DNA of 64,000 nt, from the NCBI GenBank assembly GCA_031216915.1, contig CM062297.1, positions 533,780,971-533,844,970 on the forward strand, read 5' to 3'. Origin of the DNA: Pictodentalium vernedei. Its lineage: Eukaryota; Mollusca; Scaphopoda; Dentaliida; Dentaliidae. The notes beneath the pieces are model-generated. The model was not told the DNA's origin. It did no database searches and worked only from the letters and a program-made list of their open reading frames with translations. This document shows, piece by piece, positions 44,855 through 56,719 of the stretch (position 1 is the stretch's first letter; every line of letters begins with the position of its first letter). A program made the position numbers and the translations under genes.

Positions 44855-44996
44855 GTAGGAAAGTAAAAGTACATTATATCATTGCTAGTTGATGGAGATG
44901 AAAAATTGATTATGCACAAATAGCTACTATCTACATGCCCCAGACGATATTCTTACGTTTGTTCTGAACCAATATCTGTAAAATAGCATCAGTCTT

Positions 44997-45260
44997 TTAC
45001 ACTTCAGTTTTTAACTGGTAGAGTGCTGGAAGCCCATATTTGGATTTTATTTCTGAAGTGCAGGTGGTACAACCTAAATGCTTCATATTCTGTGGATGTG
45101 TTTCATATTTTCTCCAAAGTGAAATTATGTAGTCTGCATTAAATAGGCCTTGTGACAATTTATGGGAGAGTGCCTCTAGGTACTCTCCTATAAATTGTAA
45201 CAAACCAAAGAAAAGCAAGCAAATTCTGACAACGAAAAATAATTTAGCACTTTACCTGTT
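44997..45260. repeat. MITE-like palindrome, family U
   Basis: It starts 'TTTTTAACTGGTAGAGTGCT' and ends 'TTAGCACTTTACCTGTTAAAG'. The centre 'GACAATTTATGGGAGAGTGC' pairs with 'ACTCTCCTATAAATTGT'. Confidence 0.78.
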
Positions 45261-45528
45261 AAAGCCAAGGCTAAGTTATGTAACTGAAACAACTTCACCT
45301 CTTTCCTGCAGTTATACTTTATCATTCTCTTCTTATGTTCACCACTGCTGGAAGAAGATCAGAGACCTCCTCCCTACAGGGAGTTACATAATAGCATTTC
45401 ATCAGTAAAAACAAAAATAATCATTTTGGAGTGGATCATGGTGTCTTACCATTTTTTCTGTCAAAGCAAATGGCTAAAAGAATATCACTTCTCTCTTCCT
45501 TTAGATTTCATTATTATGCCAGTCATAT

Positions 45529-45887
45529 TTATTTATTTATTGGTGTTTAAGGACACATATTTCTGCACAATGCAAGTCTAATCATGACCACAACAGATTT
45601 ACAGGTGGAGGAAGCCGGAGTACCCAGAGAGAACCACCGAGCAACAGCGAGCAACTGTCAGCTCCCCAACATACTAACTCCACACAAGCAGGGTTAGCAT
45701 TGGTTGAAGACAGGTGCACCATCGTCGTGTATTACGCCTTAGTGCACAGCGTCTCCGTGCCCCCACATGGGCAATGGGGGTGAAGTGTCTTGCCCAAGGA
45801 CACAACATGGTTGCCGCAGGTGGGATTCGAACCGAGGACCTCTCGGCTTGCAGCCTGCACCTCTACCTACTGAGTCACCGCACCCCG
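45529..45887 (-). repeat. SINE1, full length
   Basis: The complete head on the minus strand is 'GGTGACTCAGTAGGTAGAGG' with a perfect B box 'GGTTCGAATCCC'. Body and tail are intact. 13-base duplications ATGCCAGTCATAT lie at 45516-45528 and 45888-45900. Confidence 0.93.
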
Positions 45888-45900
45888 ATGCCAGTCATAT

Positions 45901-46474
45901 GGTGTTATGGTGTACATTGTTGGAAAGAGCCATAAACCAAGGCACCCTGAAATGTTGTTCTCACTCTAAAATGTATTGTTGCACTATTACAGTTCAGCAT
46001 TTGACAGGATCTGTACTAATAGCCCAAATCTGGGCTTCATAACAACTTGCAGGTGTTGTAATGAAGTTCTTACCATCTGTTAGAAGACGATATTTTATAA
46101 ATATGATGTCTTTTGTTGCAATTAGTGCCCATTGGAGACTGTACTGAAAAGGAGCTGTAAGTCATTATGCTATTGGATCTTTATCTTGTCTCATGCCTCA
46201 TTGCTTCTCAGAGATCCTTTTTTATGAAGTCATTTCAAATTAACCTTCTGTATTTTACCGATCAAGACCACCATCTACAGAGATGGCATCAATTCTTCTC
46301 TGCAAATAAATTCTTCACAACAGTTTACAAGTTGTACTACTGAAAGGAGGAATTATCTCCCTGTGTAATAAGAATGAGTAATTTTTGACATGCATGTAGT
46401 GAATGCCCACATCAATAAGTTGAATACCCTGTGAACAAATAATAACTGATAGAAGCACTTTCTCCCTTAAGTCT
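45901..46474. other. Non-coding intron sequence
   Basis: No exon is seen. Confidence 0.4.
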
Positions 46475-46640
46475 CTTAACTCTGCATTTTCTTGAATTTC
46501 TCATAAAATCAAGTCATGGCTGCTGTAAGACAGCCATGGCTTGTGTTGATGAAAAATTCAGCATAGTTTGGCATCAAGAAATCATCGATAAGATAATTAC
46601 TGCTATTTGTAGGGATATGTTCAACTCTCAATTTGCTAAA
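46475..46640. repeat. Hairpin repeat, family T
   Basis: 'AAATCAAGTCATGGCTGCTG' followed by 'TAAGACAGCCATGGCTTG' is the clearest copy of this centre. Confidence 0.7.
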
Positions 46641-46740
46641 GATAACCACTACTCACAGGAACACAGCTAGAAAGTCTGCAAATCCTTTCGTCAATCTGTA
46701 ACCACAAACTGCTGTTTTTCCTTTCCTCTTTATATCTTAT

Positions 46741-46850
46741 TACCTGCGTCGCCAGCGGCAGAGCAGGTCTAGTAACCGCTCAACTCTGTCCGTCCATCAG
46801 TCCGTCCGAAACACTTCTTCCGTCAAAGTTTTCTTGGCTTCTATGAAAGG
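46741..46850 (+). repeat. Start of a dispersed long repeat
   Basis: 'TACCTGCGTCGCCAGCGGCA', 'GAGCAGGTCTAGTAACCGCT' and repeated 'GTCCGTCC' are the start of another family of the TTAGCTC style. The end is not defined. Confidence 0.45.
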
Positions 46851-47342
46851 AAATGATTTTATATTTGGTCTGCTGCTTCATAATGATGAGTTGTATCGTG
46901 TATCAAATTTTCAGATCAATTCCATGCAGCGACGCAGGTCCAGACCCGGTATTGGTCTTGGCTTGTTTGTTAATACTCCACTTGTTCTTGTACTTCTGAA
47001 ATTTCAACAGAGGGTGATCTCAAGATGGATTTTTTTCAGAAAATTTAAACATGATAGAGAAGTGGAAATAATTCTTCTCTTAATGCATTTACCTAACATA
47101 AAAACAGATGACAGTTGCAAAATACATTCTGGAATAACTAAAACATTTTGTATTATGTCAAAAAATATATCTCAGCTTTAAATCAGAGGATGATATTACT
47201 TTAGCCATTTAGCCATTTTTTCGCCTGAAGTTTCAAAATTTGGAAATTTGGTGATGTAAATTACGAAAGTTGGATATTCAATAATATCAATTTAATTTGC
47301 TCTTGTCATATTTTTTCGGTCAAAAACAAAGTGATTTTCTGG
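46851..47342. other. Non-coding, likely body of the preceding repeat
   Basis: A 115-codon frame (46834-47181) has no domain features. I regard it as chance. Confidence 0.35.
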
Positions 47343-47500
47343 TTTGGGACCTTACATTTTCCCTTACAGTGACCAGACTACACAAGAACTATAGACTGAT
47401 AGCTATTCAGTCAGTTGGAAGGAGTAGGTATTGGCTGAATAACTGTTAGTGTATAGTCCTTGTGTAGCCTGGTCAGTGTAAGGGAAAACTCATGGACCTA
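47343..47500. repeat. Foldback element, about 45-bp imperfect arms
   Basis: 'TTTTCCCTTACAGTGACCAG' and 'ACTACACAAGAACTATAG' are mirrored by 'CTATAGTCCTTGTGTAGCCT'-like sequence ending in 'GTCAGTGTAAGGGAAAAC' (arms at 47356-47398 and 47452-47490). Confidence 0.78.
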
Positions 47501-47805
47501 CCTGGAGAAATGCATTTTTCTTGTGGCTAAAATGACTAGATTTAAGCTTGTGAGAGATCTCAGAATCAATCTCAGGGGTTCAAAATTACAAATTATATCC
47601 CAAATGGGATATACCCCCTTTCAAACTCTTCCCCAACTCGGGGCTGCAGCCTTCAGAACTCCAGATAGAAATCTAACTGATCACCTCACCCCCTCTTGAA
47701 AAACCAGGTCAATGCACAGGATATCAAATTTTTTTGTCCAGCATGAGGTGACTCTGGCTTTTGAAAGTGTCATTAATCCCCAATAATTAAATAAATAAAT
47801 AAATA

Positions 47806-47941
47806 ATCAAAATTTATTATTTTAATTATTGTTTTTCAAAATTTAAAAAAAAATGTCATGGAACAAGCTCATTTTTTTTAACTGCTAAATTAGAAAATTA
47901 CGTAGGCGGATGTGGTCCGATTTATTAGGTAAAGGGTTAAT
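47806..47941. repeat. Palindromic TTAA MITE (P1), internally deleted
   Basis: 'CAAAATTTATTATTTTAATT' and 'GGCGGATGTGGTCCGATTTA' plus 'TTAGGTAAAGGGTTAA' are the outer parts of P1. Most of the centre is gone. Confidence 0.72.
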
Positions 47942-48039
47942 TTGTTGTATGCGTGCAGTTATCCATGATTCTTCATAAAAAGGATCTCTGAGAAGCTATG
48001 AGACACGAGACAAGGTAAAGACTTACAGCTCCTTTTCAG

Positions 48040-48258
48040 AACCCCGGGAAGTGAAGGAGTGCTTGTTTACTGTGGTAAACAAGTTCTGTTTTACTGGTAA
48101 AATAGAACCCAGTCACCAATTCTTGGGGTGGAAGTTCTCTGAGATGGGCAACATGGGAATAAATGATTGGCTGGCCTTGACTTTATATCCATGTTGCAGT
48201 CATGCTTAGCCATTGTGCAGAAATATGTGACCTTAAGCAACAGTAAATAAATAAATTA
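48040..48258 (+). repeat. SINE2, well preserved
   Basis: 'AGAACCCCGGGAAGTGAAGG', 'AACAAGTTCTGTTTTACTGG', 'CTTGGGGTGGAAGTTCTCTG', 'AATGATTGGCTGGCCTTGAC'. The 3' part 'TTAGCCATTGTGCAGAAATA' plus 'TGTGACCTTAAGCAACAGTA' equals the SINE1 3' end. Confidence 0.85.
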
Positions 48259-49455
48259 TCCATGGATAATCTTGGTCTGTAAGAGTGACCATCCCCCTCT
48301 TCTGAGGATGTCAAGCCTCATTAAGCTCATTTTCAGATTACTGTTAAAGTCTTCGTTACATTTTCATTAAGGTTTCAAACATTATATTGACAGTCTACAT
48401 GTGAAAATCAATACCTATTATGCCTCCCACACATCATTTGAGTATCTAAAAACACTCTGGAGGTATAGGAATGCAGCAGTCAGGCATATGAAAGAGACAG
48501 GCTGCTGTGGGAGTTGAGAGAAAACATGGTGCAGGTCTTCAAAGGGTCATAACAGCTCATTAAGACATTTACATCATTACCACAGCATGCATATGCTGCA
48601 CCATCAATGCTAAAGCTCTGCAAAGCAACCCCCATAATGCAACTGGAGTCACTGTATCCACACAAATAATCAGGAACCTACTCCACAATGTTGGACTGCG
48701 TGCTAGAAAGCCCACAGTTCATGTTCTGCAAGGAGGATACAGACAATACAGGATTGGGTGGTGTAGAAATCTCTAAACTGAACACAGCTTTTATAGACTT
48801 TCTGTATAAATGCACCAGAATATAGAGAAGAGCAAAATCTTATGTCAATGTGGCAGAGCATGACTGGTATGGTTCAGTACAGATCCCTTTCTCATCTGAA
48901 ATGAAAATCTAAATGGAAAATGGTACAGACCCCTATCGCATCCATAATGAGAATCTAAATAGAAATTGGTACAGAAATGAGATTCTGGAACCTTTTGGAT
49001 TGGAAAGGAATTGAGTGGACGTACTGGTTAGCATGCTCACTTGACCTTAGCTCCATAGAGCATGCATGGGAAGGCTTCAGACTACAAGGGAGCCCCTACC
49101 ATCCAACTTAATACCCTCTAAGAACTCGACAAACCATTGTTGTTAAATGGGATAATCTGCCGCAACAGTTATTCTGAAATTGGTCCCAAGAATGAGGAAA
49201 TGCTGTCAGAAAATTGTTGAAAGCCAGAAGTGGACATACTCTATAATAAAACTTCTATTCTTGACATTAGTAAATCATTTTTAATAAAACAGTTCTGTGG
49301 GGAGTATAAAATCATCAGAAAAAAGGATGATCCACTTTCAAATTCCTTGACTTCACCATGTGTGACTGCACATAACAAATGGAAGAGTTAGGGGAAGGGT
49401 TTTTCCAAACTATGGAGGGTGATTAGGACTGCTCATTTTCCTCCCATTTACCTTT
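48259..49455. other. Non-coding intron sequence
   Basis: 48410-49000 has somewhat higher complexity than its surroundings, but no open frame or motif could be recognised. An old coding relic is possible. Confidence 0.35.
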
Positions 49456-51543
49456 TAGGCCCCACAAAGTAGATCTACTATTTCTCAGACCATTTTTGTA
49501 AAATTGCATGTGGGTGGGTATTTTTAGCTCCCCCGAGCGAAGCTCAAGGGGAGCTTTACTAATCACTTTCTGTCCGGCGTTCGGCATCGTCCATCTGGCA
49601 TAAACTTTACATTATTGACTTCTCACAAACTACTTGACCAAACTGAGCCAAATCTGGTGTGCATGTTCCTTGTCATATGTCAATTCAAGTGTGTGCAAAT
49701 AAAGTTGTCATGCCCAAGGGGGGCACCACGAGTGGCATAACTTTGATAGCACCCATAAAATACAAAAAAATCTTCTTCCTCAGATCCAGTGGTCAGAATC
49801 TTTTCATATTTTGGATACAACATCTCTAGTGGAGTCAGATTCAAGTTTGTTTAAATCGAGTCACTGGGTTAATATTTGGGCTCCCTATGAGAGCCTGAAT
49901 TTTAACTTAGTGCAATATGAAGTAATTTCTTTCAAAATCTTCTTCTTCAGACCCACCAGTTAGAATCCTCTCATATTTGGTATACATCATCTCTAGGGAG
50001 GCCAGATTCAAGTTTGTTCAAATCGAGTTCCTCGGTTAATATTTGGGCTCCCTATAAGAGCCTGAATTTTAACTTAGTGCAATATGAGGTAATTTCTTTA
50101 AAAATCTTCTTCTTCAGATCCACCAGTCAGAATTCTCTCATATTTGGTATACATCATCTGGGGGTTTTGGGGGAGGGGGGATTGGCAGATTCACGTTTGT
50201 TCAAATCTATTTCCTCGGTTAATATTTGGGCTCCCTATAAGAGCCCGAATTTTAACTTAGTGCAATATGAGGAAATTTCTTTAAAAATCTTCTTCTTCAG
50301 ATCCACCAGTTAGAATCCTTTAACATTTGGTATACATCATCTCTAAAGGGGTCAGATTCAAGTTTGTTCAAATCGTGTCCTTGGGTTGAAAATTTTGGGT
50401 CTGTTTCAGACTTAGAAATTTTGGAGCAAAATTTGAAAAAAAATTTTTTTTCATTTTTTATGCGTTTTGTTCAATTTTCAGATGAAAAACAAAAATTTTT
50501 AGCCTGAAAATTTTGGCTTTGGTTCCAACTCCAAAATTTTGGACCAAAATTCAGAAATTTGGGGGGGGGGGGATTTTTTATGTGTTTTGTTCAATTTTGA
50601 GGCCAATTTTTTTTTTTTTATAGCCTGAAAATTTTGGGGCCGGTTCCGACTTGGAAATTTTGGACCTAAATTCGGAATTTTTTTTTTTGATTCTTTTCAA
50701 AATCGAGTTTCTAGATGACTTAGAGTGGTTTTATGCAAAAGTGTCCTCCCTTCCTTTCCAGGAAAGGGGGGAGGGGGCAGTTAGATGTAACAAAATGTTT
50801 CGCTGCAAAATATATTTTGAAAGATTTAGAGTGATAAACTGCCCAGCCCTACTGAATTTTAACTTAGTGCAATATGAGGGAATTTTTAAAATCTTCTTCT
50901 TCTGATCCACCAATCAGAATCCTTTCATATTTGGTATACAACATCTCTAGGTGGGTCAGTTTCAAGTTTGTTCAAATCGGGTCCCTGACTTAATATTTGG
51001 GCTCTCTATTGGTGTGGTGTGGATGACAGGGGGGGGGGGGGGGGGTGGGGGCATGTTAGGTTCAGGTTTGTTCAAATCCATTCCTTAGAGGTTTTCCATA
51101 AAATTTACCTTTCATGACTTCATTCCTTTGTAGTGTTGATGAACCAGGTCTAACTGAATTTGACCTCAAATACTTCTTTTAACCACTTTGACAGGTGAGC
51201 GATTAAGGCCTCTTGGGGTCTCTTGTTTGATTTTATTTTTGTAATTATTTCTTTGCCATCAAAAGTTCATGTTCTTGGTTTCTTTTATGCTTTAGGCCTC
51301 ATAATCAACAGAATAGCATGGGTGGAGGTGTATTTCGTCCCTTGAGTGCAAGAAGGCTTTCAAATTGCAAAGCCTTCTTGCACTCAAGGGACAAGTTTAT
51401 CAATTTTATTAACTTGTGTGAAATACCATACATAAACCATTTAATTTTTTTTAAAGTTTGCATTGGTTATAAAAAGAGAGCATGCAGCAGCCAAAAGGAC
51501 CATGCGGGAGGGCCTGAGAAACAGATTTAACCTTTTTAGGCCT
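49456..51543 (+). repeat. Family V element, split by a family G element
   Basis: 49456-49527 ('TTAGGCCCCACAAAGTAGAT', 'TTTGTAAAATTGCATGTGGG') and 51233-51543 ('TTATTTTTGTAATTATTTCT', 'TGCCATCAAAAGTTCATG', hairpin 'CCCTTGAGTGCAAGAAGGCT', end 'TTTTTAGGCCTAA') together match the uninterrupted minus-strand copy at 55613-56025. Confidence 0.82.
49528..51232 (+). repeat. Family G long repeat with internal tandem units
   Basis: It starts 'AGCTCCCCCGAGCGAAGCTC' and ends 'AGGTGAGCGATTAAGGCCTC' plus 'TTGGGGTCTCTTGTTT'. Units of about 165-190 bp ('AATCTTCTTCTTCAGATCCA', 'TTTGGTATACATCATCTC', 'TCAAGTTTGTTCAAATCGAG', 'AATATTTGGGCTCCCTAT') repeat from 49770 to 50380 and again at 50880. G runs sit at 50561-50572 and 51029-51045. 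No coding sequence is seen. Confidence 0.85.
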
Positions 51544-51759
51544 AATGTACAAATATATCAATGAGCAGGGGTAAACCTTACCAAATAGCATACTTTGTTA
51601 ACAGGAACAGAATTATATTTAAACAAGGTACCGAGGTATTTTTGTGCAGGGCAGAAATTTCTTCTTGCAGCATATAAAATGTTAAGACTTTTCAGACTGA
51701 TCTTATGGAATGTTTTCTTCATTCCACAGGAGCTCAGAAGTGGTGAAGGCTATCCAAGG

Positions 51760-52548
51760 ATCCATTTTTAGTGCAGTGATTACTTTCCATCTGTCGTTCA
51801 TTGTCTATCATCTGTTGTCAATGAACATGGTGTTCACGACTTCTCCAAATCCGCTGAACTCATTTTAGTGAAATTTAATGTGATTGTTTGTTCTGACATC
51901 GCATTGTGATTTTGTTCAAATAAACTTCACCCCAAAGGGAGGAGGATAGGTGTGGTAAAATGCTCCCAAATTTTAAACAATCTTCTTTTCATGAACTGAT
52001 TGGTACAATGCCATGATATTTGGAACTGAGCTTACTTTTGAGGTGTAGAATAAAGTTTGTTCAAATGAAGTTCATAGGGCAATATTTACCTTCGTAATGA
52101 GAGGGGCAAGGTGTTTGGCCTGTCCCGAATTTGATTTTTTTCTGAACTGATGGCCCAGTTTGAACTACATTTGGTATGTGGTACTATTGAGTTATAAAGA
52201 CTTTTGATTTATGCAAAGAAAAAATGCCCGCATCTCCATGGGAGCTCCATGAGAATTTAGTTTGTTAAAAGCAAGTCCCTGGTTTAATATTTGGGCTCCC
52301 TGTAGGAACCCAAATTTTAACTTTGTCCAATATGAGTAATAATCTCTAAAAATTTCCTTCTTCAGATAAACTAGCAAGAATCTTTTGATATTTTGTATAC
52401 AACATACAATATCCTTAGAGAGGTCAGATTCAGCTTGTTCAAATTAAGTCTGTGTTTTAACTTAGTGAAATATTGGGGGAAAAAATCTTCTTTTCCAGAA
52501 CCACCAATCATAATCTTTCGACATTTGGTATACAACATTCTTGGGGGA
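51760..52548 (+). repeat. Second family G-like repeat, diverged
   Basis: 'TACTTTCCATCTGTCGTTCA', 'GAATAAAGTTTGTTCAAATG', 'TAATATTTGGGCTCCCTGTA' and 'TTCCTTCTTCAGATAAACTA' repeat the unit vocabulary of 49770-50430. Confidence 0.65.
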
Positions 52549-52578
52549 AGGGGGGGGGGGGGGGGGAGGGGGGGGGGG

Positions 52579-54647
52579 AGCTCGGGCTAGAGTTTGTACC
52601 AAAATTAGGTGCAATCAGATTTTTGCGCAGAACTTCCACATGAAAGCTCTGATTTGAATAATTTTTTGTATGAATGTTTAGTACCATGGGATACATCACA
52701 TATAATAGGGTTTTTTTCTCGTGCTTAAATTATGCAAATTAGACTAACTTTGATTTATTTAGCTCGGGCTAGAGCTAGAGGCCGTATTTATGAACCAATC
52801 TTTACGAAACTTCTTGGGTACCTTTGTTATCACTGTGAGACGAGATCGAGTGTTTTTGGGTCCGGTCTGAAATTTAAGGCGGCCGCTAGCAGCCATTTTG
52901 TACCAAAATTAGGTGCAATCAGATTTTTGCGCAGAACTTCCACATGAAAGCTCTGATTTGAATAATTTTTTGTATGAATGTTTAGTACCATGGGATACAT
53001 CACATATAATACGGGTTTTTTTCTCGTGCTTAAATTATGCAAATTAGACTAACTTTGATTTATTTAGTGTTGCTTTCAGCACTGTAAGTGCAAATGCCAA
53101 TACGGCTCGGGCTAGAGGCCGTATTTATGAACCAATCTTGACGAAACTTCTTGGGTACCTTTGTTATCACCGAGGGACAAGTGTTTTGGGGTCCGGTCTG
53201 AAATTCAAGATGGCCACTGGCGGCCATTTGTACCAAATTAGGTGCAATCAGATTTTTGTGCAGAACTTCCATATGAAAGCGCTGATTTGAATAATTTTCG
53301 GTGTGAATGTTTAGTACCATGGGATACATCACATATAATACGGGTTTTTTTTCTCGTGCATAAATTATGCCAATTAGACTAACTTTGATCTATTTAATGT
53401 TACTTTCAGCACTGTAACTGCAAATGCTAATATGGCTCGGGCTAGACGCCGTATTTATGAACCGATCTTTACGAAACTTCTTGGGCACCTTTGTTATCAC
53501 CTTGGGACGAAAACGAGTGTTTTGGGGTGCAGTTTGAAATTCAAGCTGGCTGCCAGCGGCCATTTTGTACCAGAATTGGTGCAATCAATTTTTTGTACAG
53601 AACTTTTGTATGAAAGTTCTGATTTGAATAAATTTCTGTATGAATGTTTAGTAACATGGAATACATCACATATAATACAGGTTTTTTTCTCATGCAAAAA
53701 TTAGATGAACTTTGATTTATTCAGTGCTACTTATACACAGTAAGTGCACATGTCAATATGGCCCGGGCTAGAGTCTGTATTCATGAACCGATCTTCACGA
53801 AACTTCTTGGGGTACCTTTGTTATCACCTTGGGATGAGAACGAGTGTTTCTGGGTGCGGTCCAAGATTCAAGATGGCTGCCAGTGGGAATTTTTGTAACA
53901 AAATTAGGTGCAATCAGTTTTTTGTACACAACTTCTATACGACTCAGGCTAGAGGCCGTATTTATGATCCAATCTTTACGAAACTTCTTGGGTACCTTTG
54001 TTATCACTGTGAGACAAGAACGAGTGTTTTGGGGTGCCATCCAAAATTCAAGATGGCCGCCAGCAACATTTTTGTACCAAAATTAGTGCAATCAGTTTTT
54101 TGTACAGAACTTCTGTATGAAAGTTCTGATTTGAATAAATTTTTGTAGGAATGTTTAGTAACATGGAATACATCACATATAATACAGGTTTTTTTCTCGT
54201 GCAGAAATTAATCAAATTAGATGAACTTTGATTTGTTCAGTGCTACTTATACACAGTAAGTGCACATGTCAGTACGGCTCGGGCTAGAGTCTGTATTTAT
54301 GAACTGATCTTCACGAAACTTCTTGGGGTACCTTTGTTATCATCTTGTGACAGGAACGAGTGTTTTTGGGTGCCTTGTTATCACTGTGCTATGAGAACAA
54401 ACATAGTTTGGTTCAGTCAGACCCACTCTGGGACTCAAAGATTTCTTTTCTAGTTTAGCATATAACTGTCGCCCACCTTTACAATAGTTTACCTACACAT
54501 TTGTTACGGGCTACGGTCAGCATTTATGTACAGACTGTTACAATACTTTACATGTACCTTTGTTATCAGGTCATTACTTAGATGTTTGTCATTGCTGTGT
54601 CACATACTAAACATGTAAACATGTACATGTCTTAAACAAGTTGAGCT
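52579..54647 (+). repeat. Second family F element, about 335-bp tandem units
   Basis: It has the same unit order as 36747-38548: three long units, one of about 185 bp, one long, then the shared 3' segment ('GGTTCAGTCAGACCCACTCT', 'GTTATCAGGTCATTAC') and the end 'ACAAGTTGAGCT'. The left end is replaced by a G-rich run (52550-52578), so the TTAGCTC start is missing. It is not bounded by the TIRs seen around the first copy. Confidence 0.85.
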
Positions 54648-55288
54648 TCATTCAACTTTATACCTTCCTTGATGTGTGTTCACCAATGTTTCCTGGAATG
54701 CATTCAACATTGGGGAGACAAATCAGTGGAGATAACTGAACTGAACAATGAACTTTACATACCGAAAATGTGTCTGTGACAACCATGTAAGATAATTATC
54801 AGAAAAAAATCATGTAAGTGCCCTAGATTGTATCTCAGAGGTTTCAAAGTAGAAATGTTCTTGAGCATGTCCACTCACCGCAGAAGCCTTGCCACTATGA
54901 AGCTTGGATGGCCTTTTTAAGCTTCCATTGTGTAGGACTGACATTTGTCAAGTACATATCCAGATCTTGTCACATCCTCATAAAAAAATTGAGTACCTGC
55001 CTGAAAAATGTTGGAACCCTCTAAAAGCTAGTGCTCTGAATTTATAATGCTTCTTACATCCTCAATTAAATATCAGTTCTCAGTGCTTTGCATCCATGCC
55101 ATGCATCCACCTTTTGAAACAACAGTTGAGAACTCCACCACAAAAAAAACACACATTGATGACGGCTAAAGTTAATTTTCAACAAAACTGCTGAAACTCT
55201 TGCTATGAATCTGTTGATGGATTCAGGTAATTTATATTGCCATAATTGCCCTGATGTTTAGCTTCACAATTCTTGTTTTTATTTTCAG
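54648..55288. other. Intron end before exon 3
   Basis: No other coding segment is seen. The acceptor tract 'TTCTTGTTTTTATTTTCAG' ends at 55288. Confidence 0.5.
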
Positions 55289-55430
55289 AATCCTGCCACA
55301 GAGGAGGAAGCTGAAGAAACAATATCGAAAACTCCAATAAGTAAACAAATTTCATTACCTCCAAACTTTACATTTAACATCCGCCCACCAAGTGAAGAAT
55401 TTTTAAATTCTGACTGTTATACCTATGAGG
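55289..55430 (+). CDS. Host gene exon (unknown protein)
   Basis: The exon follows a strong polypyrimidine tract and CAG (55286-55288). It reads 'NPATEEEAEETISKTPISKQ', then 'ISLPPNFTFNIRPPSEEFL' and 'NSDCYTYEG', and meets a donor GTTAGT at 55431. Its 142 bases leave phase 1. It starts in phase 0, matching the donor at 44855. The first third is acidic like the previous exons; the rest is Pro/Phe-containing and looks like the beginning of a folded region. No family is recognised. The next exon must lie beyond the DIRS insertion at 57583 or outside the window. Confidence 0.78.
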
Positions 55431-55612
55431 GTTAGTATGAAAGACAATAATTTTGTTTTATATTTTGATTATTAAGTACTTGCATCAAAGTGAAATATCA
55501 TATACCATGTATAATTTAAGCATTAGATTTGAATCACAATTAGGTCTTCACGTACACACCTTTGCAGATCAGCACATACACTATTATAGAATTTAGTTGG
55601 CTCATTTTCATA

Positions 55613-56025
55613 GTTTAGGCCTAAAAAGGTTAAAAATCTGTTTCTCAGGCCCTCCCGCAAGGACATGTTGGCTGCCTCATGCTCTCTTTTATAACCAATG
55701 CAAACTTGAAAAAATAAAAATTAAATGGTTTATGTCTGATATTTTACCAAAGTTAATAAACCTGATAAATTTGTCTCTTGATTGCAACAAAGCTTTGCAA
55801 TGCTAAAGCATTACAAAGCCTTCTTGCACTCAAGGGACAAAATACACCAGCACTCATGCTATTCTGTTGATTATGAGGCCTAAAACATAAAATAAACCAG
55901 AACATGAACTTTTGATGGCAAAGAAATAATTGCAAAAATAAAAAATAAATTAAAGAACTGCCCGCCCACAAGCAATTTTACAAAAAATGGCCAGAGAAAC
56001 AGAAATTCTTTGTGAGGCCTTAGAA
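55613..56025 (-). repeat. Family V element, uninterrupted
   Basis: The termini read AGGCCTAA/TTAGGCCT and GAGGCCTTAGA. The internal hairpin is 'GCCTTCTTGCACTCAAGGGA' against a partial complement. It matches 49456-49527 plus 51233-51543 in reverse. Confidence 0.82.
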
Positions 56026-56109
56026 CCCATCATTAGTATGTAGCACTCTATTTCATATCATGAATTTCCCATTATAAACTACTGTTGGAGGACACCACAC
56101 AGAATTCTC

Positions 56110-56330
56110 CACCTTACATGGCTAGAAGATGACCAAAGAAATTTTCTCGAATTTTCATTTTTTGCCTCCAAAATATAACTTTGGGTTCCCTCAATGCCAC
56201 CAATGAAATTGAGGAGTCATAATCTATCTTCTGGAGACAATATTTGAAAAAAATAGTAAAAGTTGATTAGGAACTTTCATGAATATTGCAGGCTGGATTT
56301 GGCCGTTACATTAGACAAAAGGTTGAATAC
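56110..56330. repeat. Diverged palindromic MITE, subfamily P2
   Basis: 'TTTTTTGCCTCCAAAATATA' with 'GGGTTCCCTCAATGCCACCA' and 'TTAGACAAAAGGTTGAA' fits an old P2 copy. Confidence 0.5.
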
Positions 56331-56683
56331 AGCAGTAGATATATATGAGAAGTTTTTCACAAATTTTCAAACACTTTGAAACAGATGATAGTGTACCACC
56401 TGATGATGAAAATTCCCAGAATTTATATTTATTTTGTTACTGCACTGGTATGAGCAAATACATGTCACAGTTTATGCAAACACAATTTGGATAAATGTAA
56501 AATTGATGGCTCTTTTTAGGGTGTCAATGAATACTTTGTGAAGAGGAATTCTTCTTGCTGAAAGATTAAGAAAGAACTTAAAAGCTATGGGCATGATTTT
56601 TCTTTAACAACAATTCACAGTGTCAAATACACAGTTGGCGAATTTTTTATTCATAAATGACATGATATGTAAAGTTGGAAATA
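56331..56683. other. Non-coding intron sequence
   Basis: Nothing is supported. Confidence 0.4.
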
Positions 56684-56684
56684 T

Positions 56685-56719
<35 letters not shown>

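Larger units (their letters stand above)
44855..55288 (+). other. Host gene intron, about 10.4 kb
   Basis: Phase-0 intron containing SINEs, MITEs and the long repeats of families G, V and F. Confidence 0.6.

Noticed and set aside
46834..47181. 115-codon open frame as a gene
   Set aside because: No splice context, domain or composition signal, and it follows the start of a dispersed repeat.
53432..54148. Protein-coding gene over the tandem units ('KLLGYLCYHCETRTSV')
   Set aside because: The same peptide recurs on both strands with each non-coding repeat unit and breaks at every indel.
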